From: G965261775 sp965261775
GTDB taxonomy: Bacteria > Pseudomonadota > Gammaproteobacteria > Eutrophobiales > Eutrophobiaceae
Reading direction: 5' to 3'
Assembly: GCA_965261775.1 (NCBI GenBank)
Contig: OZ253477.1
Coordinates: forward strand, 744,001 to 808,000
Length of the DNA stretch: 64,000 bases
Shown here in pieces: positions 36,935 through 45,717 of this stretch. The position numbers were made by a program, and so were the translations under genes. The notes under the pieces were generated by a model that had not been told where the DNA came from, did not search any database, and saw nothing but the letters and a program-made list of their open reading frames with translations. Numbering within the stretch: the first letter of the stretch is position 1; the number at the start of each line of letters is the position of its first letter.

Positions 36935-37117
36935 ACACGTGCCGGAAAATTAAAGGCGTCGCAAAATGGGCCCCTGTTATCAGGCGCGCCTCCGGCCTTT
37001 TTTTCAACACGCCGACGTGAAATAAAGATCGCCCGAATTGCCCGGCGCCTTACCGCAATCGGGGCGACCGGGGGAACGAAAGCCCTGTCCCCCCCTCACC
37101 CGCCCCTGCGGGCAACG

Positions 37118-37171
37118 GAGACGCTACAGGCAGCAGATACGCGACAGACAACAGGGGCGTTACAGGTAGCG
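37118..37171. repeat. Three 18-base imperfect tandem repeats (module copy B)
   Basis: Units GAGACGCTACAGGCAGCA, GATACGCGACAGACAACA and GGGGCGTTACAGGTAGCG. Compared with the four-unit array in copy A, one internal unit is missing. Confidence 0.9.
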
Positions 37172-37276
37172 GGCGAAGCGGTCTCTTCGCCGACCCCGGC
37201 GGGTTATGGCGATGCCGGGGGCAGGCTCAGGGGCATTTCCGTCGCCCCCGCGAAAGCGGGGGGCGCACCGCCGGGC

Positions 37277-38005
37277 TCAGGGCGCGGCGGTGGTGGGGGG
37301 CACGGCGGTGGTGGGGGGTGCGGCGGTGGTGGGGGCCGCTGTCGTCGTCGAGCGCGGCAGGATGGTGACGGTCACTTCGGAGGGCGTGCCCACCGTATAG
37401 GGGTTTCTAATGGCGGTGCTAAGATCGACAATCCCGATGACCACGGTCTCCGTACCGGTGTCGGCGTCATCATAGGTGAACAATCGAATAGAATTGTTCT
37501 CGCTTCGGCCTCTTTTAATTTCAAGAGTAGGCTTGAGGGAAGCACCTTCCACGGTGTAATCGCCGCCATCCTCCGTAAGCCCATAGGTCGCAGTTCCCTC
37601 ATACCGCATGTTAACTATAAGACCGTCATTGTGGACCTGGGTGGAGCGGAGGGTAAGCGTGACGCGTCCCCCGGCGACCACGCTGGTGCGGTCCGCTGAA
37701 ATGGTAATGGCCGGCAACGTAGGGAGGGTGGTGCCTGCCGTGGTGGCGACCGCCGGGGAGGTCTGGGCATGGACGGGCAGGCCAACGACGTCGATGGCCG
37801 GTTTTTGCCACTGTTTTGGCAACAGCCACGTCGCCAGCGCCGCTGTGGCAGTGGCTCTGGCGGTTCTTTTCAGCAGTTTGCGGCGGTTGCCCTCAACCCC
37901 GGTAGAAGGCGAGCCGGAAGCCGTTACGTCGCCGTTCGTGTGCGGTTCAGGCCCCGCCTTTGATTCAAGACTACGCGCCCGTTTTTTTTTCACTTTTTTC
38001 GTCAT
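37277..38005 (-). CDS. Exported Calx-beta-like protein, C-terminally short (paralog 3)
   Basis: The 242-residue protein starts with a Lys/Arg-rich tail (MTKKVKKKRARSLE) and then has the same leader type: RRKLLKRTARATATAALATW, KQWQKPAIDVVGLPVHA and a cleavage-like site before QTS. The single folded domain (about 90-215, ISADRTSVVAGGRVTLTL and DDADTGTETVVIGIVD) is related to the Calx-beta-like domain of paralog 1. The frame then runs into the APTTAAPPTTAVPPTTAAP linker and stops inside the repeat module, so the C-terminal domain seen in the other two copies is absent. A run of nine A (coding strand) close to the start (37982-37990) is another possible slippage site. SD AGGAG precedes the ATG. 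Confidence 0.65.
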   Translation of the reverse strand: MTKKVKKKRARSLESKAGPEPHTNGDVTASGSPSTGVEGNRRKLLKRTARATATAALATWLLPKQWQKPAIDVVGLPVHAQTSPAVATTAGTTLPTLPAITISADRTSVVAGGRVTLTLRSTQVHNDGLIVNMRYEGTATYGLTEDGGDYTVEGASLKPTLEIKRGRSENNSIRLFTYDDADTGTETVVIGIVDLSTAIRNPYTVGTPSEVTVTILPRSTTTAAPTTAAPPTTAVPPTTAAP

Positions 38006-38209
38006 TTATTTCTCCTGGTTTTCACCTGAAACGGCTGCTTGGGTTAATTAAAATAGTGCCCCGGTCAGTTTATACTGACGCCCGCCGGTTTGTAAAGGAT
38101 ACGGTCACGCCAGGGGGCGCCGGGAATGGTCGGTGGATTAAAAAAACGGGAATTATAAATTCTCTTGTTTTTCTATACACTGTTCGCCTTGAGAATCAGA
38201 GGAAAACAC

Positions 38210-38866
38210 ATGAAACTGGCTATATTCGATCTTGATAACACGCTGATCGCCGGCGTCAGCGACTGCCTGTGGGGTGAGTTTCTGAGTGAGCAGGGTTATG
38301 TTGACGGCGCGTCTTATCTGCGTCGGCATGAAAAGTTCTATCAGGATTATCTGCGGGGGACGCTTGATATTGACGCTTTCCTGGCGTTCCAGTTACAGGT
38401 GCTTGGCGAGCAGGATCGGGAAACGCTTGAGTCCTGGCGAAAACGTTATCTGCGGGAAAAGATAAAACCGGTTTTTTTGCCAAAGGGAATGGCGTTGGTT
38501 GAGCAACACCGTCAACAACAGCATGAGTTGATGATTATCACTTCGACCAATCGCTTTTTAACGGAGCCGATAGCGGATATGTTCGGCATCCGTAATCTGA
38601 TCGCCTGCGAACCGGAGATGATTGACGGCGAATATACCGGTCGCGCCACGGGCAACGCGCCTTTCGCCGAAGGCAAGGTGATCTGTTTCGGAGAGTGGCT
38701 GAGCAACAATAGCCGGTCATTGCATGAAAGCTGGTTTTACAGCGATTCGCACACCGATATCCCGTTGTTGCGGGAAGTGGACCACGCTGTCGCCGTTGAT
38801 CCGGACGCCCTGTTGCTGAAAACAGCAAAAAAAGAAAACTGGCCCGTGATCAGTCTGAGAGAGTAA
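38210..38866 (+). CDS. HAD-superfamily (subfamily IB) phosphatase
   Basis: The 218-residue enzyme has the HAD motifs in order: DLDNTLIAG (motif I, nucleophile Asp7 and Asp9), ITSTNRFLTEP (motif II, Thr/Ser), Lys in AEGKVICF (motif III) and DSHTDIPLL (motif IV). The alpha-helical cap follows motif I as in SerB-like phosphatases. Substrate is unknown; close relatives are annotated as phosphoserine- or histidinol-phosphate-phosphatase-like. Start at 38210 (MKLAIFDLDN) is preceded by AGAGGAAAA; the frame is open 45 bases further but lacks a better site. In pseudomonads the homologous gene adjoins rppH. Confidence 0.88.
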   Translation: MKLAIFDLDNTLIAGVSDCLWGEFLSEQGYVDGASYLRRHEKFYQDYLRGTLDIDAFLAFQLQVLGEQDRETLESWRKRYLREKIKPVFLPKGMALVEQHRQQQHELMIITSTNRFLTEPIADMFGIRNLIACEPEMIDGEYTGRATGNAPFAEGKVICFGEWLSNNSRSLHESWFYSDSHTDIPLLREVDHAVAVDPDALLLKTAKKENWPVISLRE

Positions 38867-38876
38867 ACGCTTTCCG

Positions 38877-39854
38877 TTACAGGATTTTTGCGACAGCAGC
38901 GCGTTCTTCTTCCAGTTCTTTCTGCGTGATCTCCAGTCTCGCCTGGCTGAAGTCGTCAATCTCCAGGCCTTGTACGATGGCATAGTCCCCATCCCGACAA
39001 CTGACCGGAAACGAGAACATCAGACCTTCTGGAATACCATAGCTGCCATCACCAGGCACAACCATGCTGACCCAATCATCATCGGGCGTACCCGACACCC
39101 AGTCGCGTATATGGCTAATGGCGCCATTTGCCGCAGATGCCGCACTTGAAGCGCCGCGCGCGTCAATGATTTCCGCGCCGCGTTTGGCGACACGCGGGAT
39201 ATATTCGTCCTTGTACCAGTCAAAATCGACCAGATCTCTGGCCGCCCTGCCCGCTACGACGGTATTTGAAATATCGGGGTATTGCGTCGTGGAGTGATTG
39301 CCCCAGATAGTCATTTTTTTTATCTCGCTGACGGAGCAGTTCGTTTTATCCGCAAGTTGTGCCAGCGCACGATTGTGGTCAAGACGCGTCATGGCCGTGA
39401 ACTGCCTCGGATTAATATCCGGGGCGTTTAACATTGCCGTATGCGCGTTGGTATTGGCGGGATTACCGACGACCAGCACCTTCACATCACGACTTGCGTG
39501 ATCATTCAACGCCCTGCCCTGCTTACTGAAAATGCCGCCGTTGGCTTCCAGCAGATCGCGGCGTTCCATCCCGGGTCCGCGCGGCCTGGCACCGACCAGC
39601 AAGGCGTAATTCGCGTCTTTGAATCCCGCATTTGGATCATCCGACATCTCAATGCCCGACACCAATGGAAAGGCGCAATCGTCAATTTCCATTGCCACGC
39701 CCTCCAACGCGCCCAGGGCAGGCGTGACTTCAAGCAACTGTAATATGACCGGTTGCCCAGGCCCCAGCATCTGTCCCGAAGCAATACGAAACAGTAGTGA
39801 ATAGCCGATCTGGCCGGCGGCACCTGTTACCGCAACACGAACCGGTGTCTGCAT
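38877..39854 (-). CDS. mdh: Malate dehydrogenase
   Basis: The 325-residue NAD-dependent enzyme oxidises malate to oxaloacetate in the TCA cycle. It belongs to the dimeric, cytosolic-type group rather than the E. coli type: VAVTGAAGQIGYSLLFRIASG (split here by the Rossmann loop), ARPRGPGMERRDLL (mobile loop Arg residues), GNPANTNA, the Asp in MTRLDHNRAL and the catalytic His in IWGNHSTTQYPD. The start at 39854 has GAGGAG 9 bases upstream; an ATG at 39884 would add ten residues before it. Downstream of gltA, separated by a strong terminator. Confidence 0.96.
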   Translation of the reverse strand: MQTPVRVAVTGAAGQIGYSLLFRIASGQMLGPGQPVILQLLEVTPALGALEGVAMEIDDCAFPLVSGIEMSDDPNAGFKDANYALLVGARPRGPGMERRDLLEANGGIFSKQGRALNDHASRDVKVLVVGNPANTNAHTAMLNAPDINPRQFTAMTRLDHNRALAQLADKTNCSVSEIKKMTIWGNHSTTQYPDISNTVVAGRAARDLVDFDWYKDEYIPRVAKRGAEIIDARGASSAASAANGAISHIRDWVSGTPDDDWVSMVVPGDGSYGIPEGLMFSFPVSCRDGDYAIVQGLEIDDFSQARLEITQKELEEERAAVAKIL

Positions 39855-39882
39855 CTTGTCATTCTCCTCAATATTTGTAACC

Positions 39883-39916
39883 AAAAATAATCACCGCCCG
39901 CTGTCGGGCGGTGATT
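39883..39916 (-). terminator. Intrinsic terminator of gltA
   Basis: On the minus strand AATCACCGCCCG pairs perfectly with CGGGCGGTGATT around the loop ACAG, followed by ATTTTT. It lies 23 bases after the gltA stop, so mdh needs its own promoter or read-through. Confidence 0.85.
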
Positions 39917-39938
39917 GCCAGTTTAATCCGTATTTCCA

Positions 39939-41231
39939 TCAACGTTTTTCTATCGGGATGTAATCGCGTGTTTCCTGTCCGATATAGAGCTGTCTTGGAC
40001 GCCCGATCCTGAAATCCGGGTCTTCCATCATTTCCAACCATTGTGCTATCCAGCCTGCTGAACGCGCCAGCGCAAACATCACGGTGTACATTGAGGTTGG
40101 AATGTCCAGCGCTTTCAGGATGATGCCGGAATAAAAATCCACATTCGGATAGAGCTTGCGTTCAACGAAATATTCGTCCTTTAACGCGATCTCCTCGAGC
40201 CTCATTGCGGTTTCAAAGGTGGGTTGATCAACAGTCTCAAGCTGTTCCAGCAGTTCGTGGCATGCCTGACGAATAATTGTCGCGCGCGGATCGTAGTTTT
40301 TATAAACGCGATGGCCGAATCCCATCAAACGGAACGGATCGTCTTTATCTTTCGCGCGATGAATAAATCCGGGGATATTGTCAGCCGTCCCTATTTCGGC
40401 AAGCATCTGCAACACCGCCTCATTGGCGCCACCGTGAGCGCGTCCCCACAAGGTGACAATCCCCGCCGTAATACAGGCGAACGGGTTTGCCTCGGCACTG
40501 GCCGACAGCCTGACAGTGGATGTTGAGGCGTTTTGTTCGTGATCGGCATGCAGTATCAGCATTAAATCCAGCGCCTTGACTGCAACCGGATTCTGGACGT
40601 ATTTGCGCATGGGCACCGAAAACATCATGTTCAGGAAATTCTCGACGTAACCCAAATCATCCCGTGAATAAACAAACGGGTGACCGACGGAATGTTTATA
40701 ACAATGCGCCGCCAGTATCGGCATTTTCGCGATCACGCGAATAGCCGTCAGTTCGCGATCCGCGGGGTCATGAATGTCCATCGCTTCATGGTAGTAGGAG
40801 GACAACGCCCCCGTTACTCCTATCAGCATTGACATCGGATGGGCGTCGTATAAATAACCGTTATAAAAACGCTCGAGATGTTCATGCACCATATTGCGTT
40901 TATTCAGGTTTTCCTGAAAAGAATTGAATTCTTCCCTGGTCGGAAGTTCGCCGTACAGTAACAGATAACAGACTTCCAGATAGGTGCTGTTCTGCGCCAG
41001 TTGTTCAACAGGATAACCTCGATGCAACAGGATACCCTTCTCTCCATCCAGATAAGTGATGGCGCTTCTGCATGACGATGTTGTCACGAAGCCCGGGTCA
41101 AAAGTGAACATGCCAAGCTCTTTGTAAAGCGCCTTGGTATCAATGACCGGAGCACCATAAACACCATTGAGAATGGGACATTCCACTTGTTTTCCCGTGC
41201 GATTATCGGTAATTGTGACCGTTTCAGTCAT
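39939..41231 (-). CDS. gltA: Citrate synthase (type II, hexameric)
   Basis: The 430-residue enzyme condenses acetyl-CoA with oxaloacetate. Family landmarks are visible: LLHRGYPVEQLA near residue 90, LILHADHEQNASTSTVRLSAS (catalytic His), GRAHGGANEAVLQML (second His, signature), GFGHRVYKNYDPRA and the catalytic Asp in NVDFYSGIILKALDIP. Length and the N-terminal beta domain fit the NADH-sensitive Gram-negative type. It is transcribed away from sucA, sharing a 287-base divergent control region; no sdh genes lie between, unlike in enterobacteria. Confidence 0.97.
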   Translation of the reverse strand: MTETVTITDNRTGKQVECPILNGVYGAPVIDTKALYKELGMFTFDPGFVTTSSCRSAITYLDGEKGILLHRGYPVEQLAQNSTYLEVCYLLLYGELPTREEFNSFQENLNKRNMVHEHLERFYNGYLYDAHPMSMLIGVTGALSSYYHEAMDIHDPADRELTAIRVIAKMPILAAHCYKHSVGHPFVYSRDDLGYVENFLNMMFSVPMRKYVQNPVAVKALDLMLILHADHEQNASTSTVRLSASAEANPFACITAGIVTLWGRAHGGANEAVLQMLAEIGTADNIPGFIHRAKDKDDPFRLMGFGHRVYKNYDPRATIIRQACHELLEQLETVDQPTFETAMRLEEIALKDEYFVERKLYPNVDFYSGIILKALDIPTSMYTVMFALARSAGWIAQWLEMMEDPDFRIGRPRQLYIGQETRDYIPIEKR

Positions 41232-41518
41232 TAAAACTTCTCCTGTCTATATTTATTGATTGATATGCTGAACCTGTTTGGTAGTATGGCTAGGATACAG
41301 TGCTTTACAGTGCTTCGGCAAGATCGATTATCAAATTAGTTTTCAGGCTGTTTTAAATTGCCCTGACCATTATAAAGGAAAAAATGTCTGGAAAGTCGTG
41401 GAAAAAACCTGGAAAAACCATGAAATTCATGGGAATTATGCCGCGAAAGTCTTATACTCAAGTGCTATTGATAATCCGGCGTTTAAGGTGGTTCTGGCTG
41501 TCATAAACCGGATTTATA

Positions 41519-44416
41519 ATGATTAAAATGCCTGAGTGCGATAAACAAGCCATGAAAAATTCAATACCATCCTGTCTGTACAGCAGTAATGCCTGGTTCG
41601 TTGAAACATTATACGAGGCCTGGCTGGATGATCCGGACAGCATTGACCGGGAATGGCGACAATATTTTGATTCACTGCAAACACCTGCCGCCGCCAAAGA
41701 TGTGCCGCATTCACCGATACGCCAGGCGTATGCCAACACGGCAAAATATCCGCGTCACGCCATTGTGACACAGGCGCCCGCCGATGCCGCGCTGGCGCAT
41801 CAGAAACAGACGGCCGTATTACAACTGATTAATGCATATCGTTTTAACGGTCACCGTCAAAACAGCCTTGACCCCTTAAGGCAACTTCAACGACCTGACA
41901 TGCCCGAGCTTGACCCGGCTTTTTACGGTCTGACCGGGGAAGACATGGAACAGACTTTCAACACGGGCTCCTTATTCGTGCAGGAGAAGCCGGGGGAGCT
42001 TACGCTGAAGGAAATTATCCACATTCTCAAGACGAGCTATTGTGGCCCCATTGGGGCGGAGTATATGTACATTGACGAGACCGAGCAGAAACGCTGGATT
42101 CAGAAACGCCTGGAAGAAACACTGTCCACCCCGAATTTTGACCGGGAAAAGCGCATCAACATTCTTGATCGAATTATTGACGCGAACGCGCTGGAGGAAT
42201 ACCTGCATGCGAAATACGTCGGACAAAAACGATTTTCGCTGGAAGGGGGTGAGGCACTAATACCGTTGCTGGATGAGATTATTCAGTCGGGCGGGGTGCA
42301 AAACATACAGGAAATCGCTATCGGTATGGCGCATCGGGGACGATTAAACGTGCTGGTTAACTCAATCGGGAAAAAACCCAGTGAGCTGTTTGATGAATTT
42401 GAGGGCAATATCATTGATACGCAAAAAGGGTCGGGAGATGTTAAATATCACATGGGGTATTCTTCAGATATCAGTACCCCTGGCGGCAGTGTTCATTTGA
42501 CGCTGGCCTTTAATCCCTCGCATCTTGAGATTATCGACCCCGTGGTTGAAGGTTCCGTTCGCGCCCGGCAGGACCGGCGTGGCGACCGTGCCCGTAACGA
42601 AGTTCTGCCGGTTCTGATACATGGCGATGCCGCTTTCGCTGGTCAGGGCGTTATCATGGAGACTTTCAACCTGTCGCAGACCCGTGGTTATACCACTGGC
42701 GGCACAATACACATTGTCATCAACAATCAGATTGGTTTCACCACAAGCGACGTGATGGATTCACGTTCTTCATTCTACTGTACCGACGTCGCTAAAATGA
42801 TCAAGGCGCCGATTTTCCATGTGAATGGCGACGATCCGGAGGCTGTCGTTCTGGTCACGCAAATTGCGCTTGATTTCAGAATGCAGTTTAACCGGGATGT
42901 CGTGATTGATATGGTGTGCTACCGCCGTCATGGACACAGTGAATCGGATGAACCCATGGCGACACAACCGATCATGTATCAGCACATTCGCAAACATCCC
43001 AATGTGCGCAAAAAACACACCGACAGGCTGATCTCGGAAGGCATCGCCACCCAGGCGGAAGCCGACGCGATTGCGGCGGATTATATTGATTCGCTTGAAA
43101 GTAACCGGGCGGTGGCCGGCACACATGTTGAAATCGTCAATCCAGAATACCGCATTGACTATTCTCCTTTCGTGGGTACCGAATGGGACCATGACGTTGA
43201 TACCACCATTACCAGATCCGCCGTAAAAAGACTGACTAAAAGTCTCACAACCATTCCGGAGCATTTTGAACTTCATCCCGCTGTCAAAAAGATCGTTGCG
43301 GCACGTCAAAAAATGGGGGATGGCAAAACGCCGATGGACTGGGGTTATGCGGAAACGATGGCCTATGCTTCCCTGATTGATTCGGATTATCCCATTCGGA
43401 TATCCGGTCAGGACAGCGGGCGCGGGACGTTTTTCCATCGGCACGCCGTCATCCATAATATGAAAGACGGGGATACCTATCTTCCGCTTCAGCATATCAA
43501 ACAGGAGCAGCCGGGTTTTCTGGTCATTAATTCGACCCTGTCCGAAGAAGCCGTACTGGCCTATGAATACGGCTACAGCAGCGCCGAACCCAATGCTCTG
43601 GTGATCTGGGAGGCGCAATTCGGTGATTTTGCCAACGGCGCACAGGTCGTGTTTGACCAATTCATCAGTTCCTGTGAAGCCAAGTGGGGACTTTACTGCG
43701 GTCTGGTCGTATTACTGCCACACAGTTATGACGGGCAGGGACCCGAACACTCCTCCGCACGGCTTGAACGCTACCTGCAGCTCTGCGCGGAAAACAATAT
43801 GCAAGTCTGTTTTCCGAGTACACCCGCGCAGATGTTTCACATGCTGCGTCGCCAGGTCATCAGACCTTATCGTAAACCGCTCATCGTGATGAGCCCGAAG
43901 AGTTTGTTAAGAAGGAAATTATCCACTTCACCGGTTGATGAATTGATAAACGGGAAATTTCATACGGTCATTGACGAGATTGACAAACTTGAGAAGAAAC
44001 AGGTGACGCGCCTTCTGTTTTGCAGCGGCAAGGTTTATTTTGATCTCCTGGAAAAACGGCGGAGCCACAAAGACATCTCTCATATCGCCATTGCGCGTAT
44101 TGAACAATTATACCCGTTCCCGAAAGAAGATATTCGCGCGGTGATCAATGCCTATCCCAATCTGAAAGAAGTCGTCTGGGTTCAGGAAGAGCCCAAGAAT
44201 CAGGGAAGCTGGTATTATATGCGGACGCGCAGAACCCTGATTAGTTGTCTGCAGGATCATCACAGCCTTGCCTATGCGGGTCGTTTCTATTCCGCCTCAC
44301 CCGCAACAGGTCTGATGGCGGTTCATGCGGCGCAACAGCAGGAATTGATTGCCTATGCGTTGCAACTTGACGACCTTGATGAAACAAGCCATAAACAAGT
44401 TATTGATGTCGCATAA
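41519..44416 (+). CDS. sucA: 2-Oxoglutarate dehydrogenase, E1 component
   Basis: The 965-residue thiamine-diphosphate subunit decarboxylates 2-oxoglutarate and passes the succinyl group to SucB lipoate. Motifs: the N-terminal E2-binding helix region (SSNAWFVETLYEAWLDDP, residues 22-39), IGMAHRGRLNVLVN, GDAAFAGQGVIMET (cofactor), HVNGDDPEAVV and RRHGHSESDEP, then the C-terminal half with GQDSGRGTFFHRHAV and WVQEEPKNQGSW. Length is close to E. coli SucA (933), slightly longer at both ends. The ATG at 41519 and another at 41552 are both possible starts. First gene of sucA-sucB-lpdA. Confidence 0.96.
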   Translation: MIKMPECDKQAMKNSIPSCLYSSNAWFVETLYEAWLDDPDSIDREWRQYFDSLQTPAAAKDVPHSPIRQAYANTAKYPRHAIVTQAPADAALAHQKQTAVLQLINAYRFNGHRQNSLDPLRQLQRPDMPELDPAFYGLTGEDMEQTFNTGSLFVQEKPGELTLKEIIHILKTSYCGPIGAEYMYIDETEQKRWIQKRLEETLSTPNFDREKRINILDRIIDANALEEYLHAKYVGQKRFSLEGGEALIPLLDEIIQSGGVQNIQEIAIGMAHRGRLNVLVNSIGKKPSELFDEFEGNIIDTQKGSGDVKYHMGYSSDISTPGGSVHLTLAFNPSHLEIIDPVVEGSVRARQDRRGDRARNEVLPVLIHGDAAFAGQGVIMETFNLSQTRGYTTGGTIHIVINNQIGFTTSDVMDSRSSFYCTDVAKMIKAPIFHVNGDDPEAVVLVTQIALDFRMQFNRDVVIDMVCYRRHGHSESDEPMATQPIMYQHIRKHPNVRKKHTDRLISEGIATQAEADAIAADYIDSLESNRAVAGTHVEIVNPEYRIDYSPFVGTEWDHDVDTTITRSAVKRLTKSLTTIPEHFELHPAVKKIVAARQKMGDGKTPMDWGYAETMAYASLIDSDYPIRISGQDSGRGTFFHRHAVIHNMKDGDTYLPLQHIKQEQPGFLVINSTLSEEAVLAYEYGYSSAEPNALVIWEAQFGDFANGAQVVFDQFISSCEAKWGLYCGLVVLLPHSYDGQGPEHSSARLERYLQLCAENNMQVCFPSTPAQMFHMLRRQVIRPYRKPLIVMSPKSLLRRKLSTSPVDELINGKFHTVIDEIDKLEKKQVTRLLFCSGKVYFDLLEKRRSHKDISHIAIARIEQLYPFPKEDIRAVINAYPNLKEVVWVQEEPKNQGSWYYMRTRRTLISCLQDHHSLAYAGRFYSASPATGLMAVHAAQQQELIAYALQLDDLDETSHKQVIDVA

Positions 44417-44443
44417 TGATGGTCATAAATAAAGGAGAAGATT

Positions 44444-45685
44444 GTGCTGATTGATGTAAAAGTACCTGTTTTAGCCGAATCCATTGCCGAGGCTACCCTG
44501 ATGGAGTGGGAAAAACGCCCTGGTGATCCGGTAAAACGCGGCGAGGTCCTTATCAATATTGAAACCGACAAAGTGACATTGGAAATCACCGCATTGCAGG
44601 ATGGCGCCATGGCGGAGATCCTGAGGAAAGAAGGCGAAACCGTACAAAGCGACGAGGTCATCGCCCGTATTGATACGGAAGGGGCGACAACGGAGTCCGC
44701 TGCTGAACCGGAAAAAAAACCGGAACCACCGGTGCCGGAAACGAAAGATAAAATCGGGGAAGCAACCGGGGGACCTCAATTAAGCCCCGCTGTTCGCCAT
44801 CTGCTGGAAGCACATCAGCTTGATGCGAAAGCTATCCCGATCACTGGAAGCCGCCTGACGAAGACTGACGTCTTGTCCTATATTGAAAGCGGGACGGCAA
44901 AAGACGATCAGGAAGCCGCCGGGACTGGCGATACGGCATTCGGTCTTACGCCTTCCGCCCCGGTATCGACAGGGCATATCACTGATCGCCTCGAAGAAAA
45001 AGTGCCCATGACGCGTCTGCGCAAACATGCTGCAGAGCGTTTATTACAGGCGCAACGGGAAAACGCGATACTGTCGACATTTAACGAGGTCAATACGCAA
45101 ACCATTATGGATATTCGCAAACGTTACAAGGATGAATTCGAAGAAACACACGGCGTTAAACTGGGGTTCATGTCCTTCTTTACACGGGCGGCAACGGAAG
45201 CATTGAAAAAATTTCCGGCTATCAACGCCTCCGTTGAGGACGATAATATCGTTTATCATGGTTATTTTGATATTGGCATAGCGGTGGCCTCTCCTCGCGG
45301 CCTGGTCGTGCCAGTCGTCAGAAACACGGATATCCTGTCTCTGGCGGAGATAGAAAAGCAAATCCGCATTTACAGCGAGAAAGCACGGGACGGCAAGTTA
45401 TCCATTGATGATTTAAGCGGCGGGACGTTTACCATCACCAACGGCGGCGTTTTCGGTTCGCTACTGTCAACGCCCATTATCAATCCTCCGCAAAGTGCCA
45501 TCCTCGGCATGCATACCATTAAACAGCGCCCTGTGGCTGAAAATGGAGAGGTGGTCGTTCGCCCGATGATGTATCTTGCCCTGTCCTATGATCACCGTAT
45601 TATTGACGGGCGCGAGGCGGTACAGTTTTTGGCCTTGATTAAACAACAACTGGAAGACCCGGCGCGTCTTTTGTTAAAACTCTGA
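44444..45685 (+). CDS. sucB: 2-Oxoglutarate dehydrogenase, E2 (dihydrolipoyl succinyltransferase)
   Basis: The 413-residue core subunit has a lipoyl domain (1-75, lipoylated Lys43 in INIETDKVTLEI), a Pro/Glu-rich hinge (about 80-105), the peripheral subunit-binding domain (SPAVRHLLEAHQLDAK, about 108-145) and the acyltransferase domain (about 180-413) with LSYDHRIIDGREAVQF holding the catalytic His and Asp. The GTG start at 44444 follows a strong AAGGAG and lies 28 bases after sucA. The SucB rather than AceF assignment rests on linkage to sucA and the single lipoyl domain. Confidence 0.96.
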   Translation: MLIDVKVPVLAESIAEATLMEWEKRPGDPVKRGEVLINIETDKVTLEITALQDGAMAEILRKEGETVQSDEVIARIDTEGATTESAAEPEKKPEPPVPETKDKIGEATGGPQLSPAVRHLLEAHQLDAKAIPITGSRLTKTDVLSYIESGTAKDDQEAAGTGDTAFGLTPSAPVSTGHITDRLEEKVPMTRLRKHAAERLLQAQRENAILSTFNEVNTQTIMDIRKRYKDEFEETHGVKLGFMSFFTRAATEALKKFPAINASVEDDNIVYHGYFDIGIAVASPRGLVVPVVRNTDILSLAEIEKQIRIYSEKARDGKLSIDDLSGGTFTITNGGVFGSLLSTPIINPPQSAILGMHTIKQRPVAENGEVVVRPMMYLALSYDHRIIDGREAVQFLALIKQQLEDPARLLLKL

Positions 45686-45717
45686 AAAATATACTGTGCA
45701 AAAGCGGAATACCCATT

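Larger units (their letters stand above)
36869..37300. repeat. Duplicated intergenic module, copy B
   Basis: The second copy of the module described at 35301, offset by about 1.57 kb. It carries the paralog 2 promoter, an 18-base array (three units), and a REP-like hairpin at 37245-37262. Its far end provides the last codons and stop of paralog 3: the TGA at 37277-37279 lies within the module sequence CCGGGCTCAGGGCG. Confidence 0.85.

Noticed and set aside
36839..37699. 286-codon plus-strand frame through the island, with Gly/Arg-rich repeats
   Set aside because: It crosses the repeat module and runs antisense to paralog 3; high GC removes stop codons and the composition is low complexity.
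33629..38209. Mobile element or prophage in the repeat island
   Set aside because: No transposase, integrase, terminal inverted repeats with target duplications, or phage genes were found; it is treated as a repeat-rich gene island only.
41278..41526. 82-codon ORF in the sucA leader, overlapping the sucA start by 8 bases
   Set aside because: No recognisable family and it lies in a divergent control region; a leader peptide cannot be excluded but nothing supports it.
42770..43660. 296-codon minus-strand frame
   Set aside because: Lies wholly antisense to the catalytic part of sucA, which is strongly supported.
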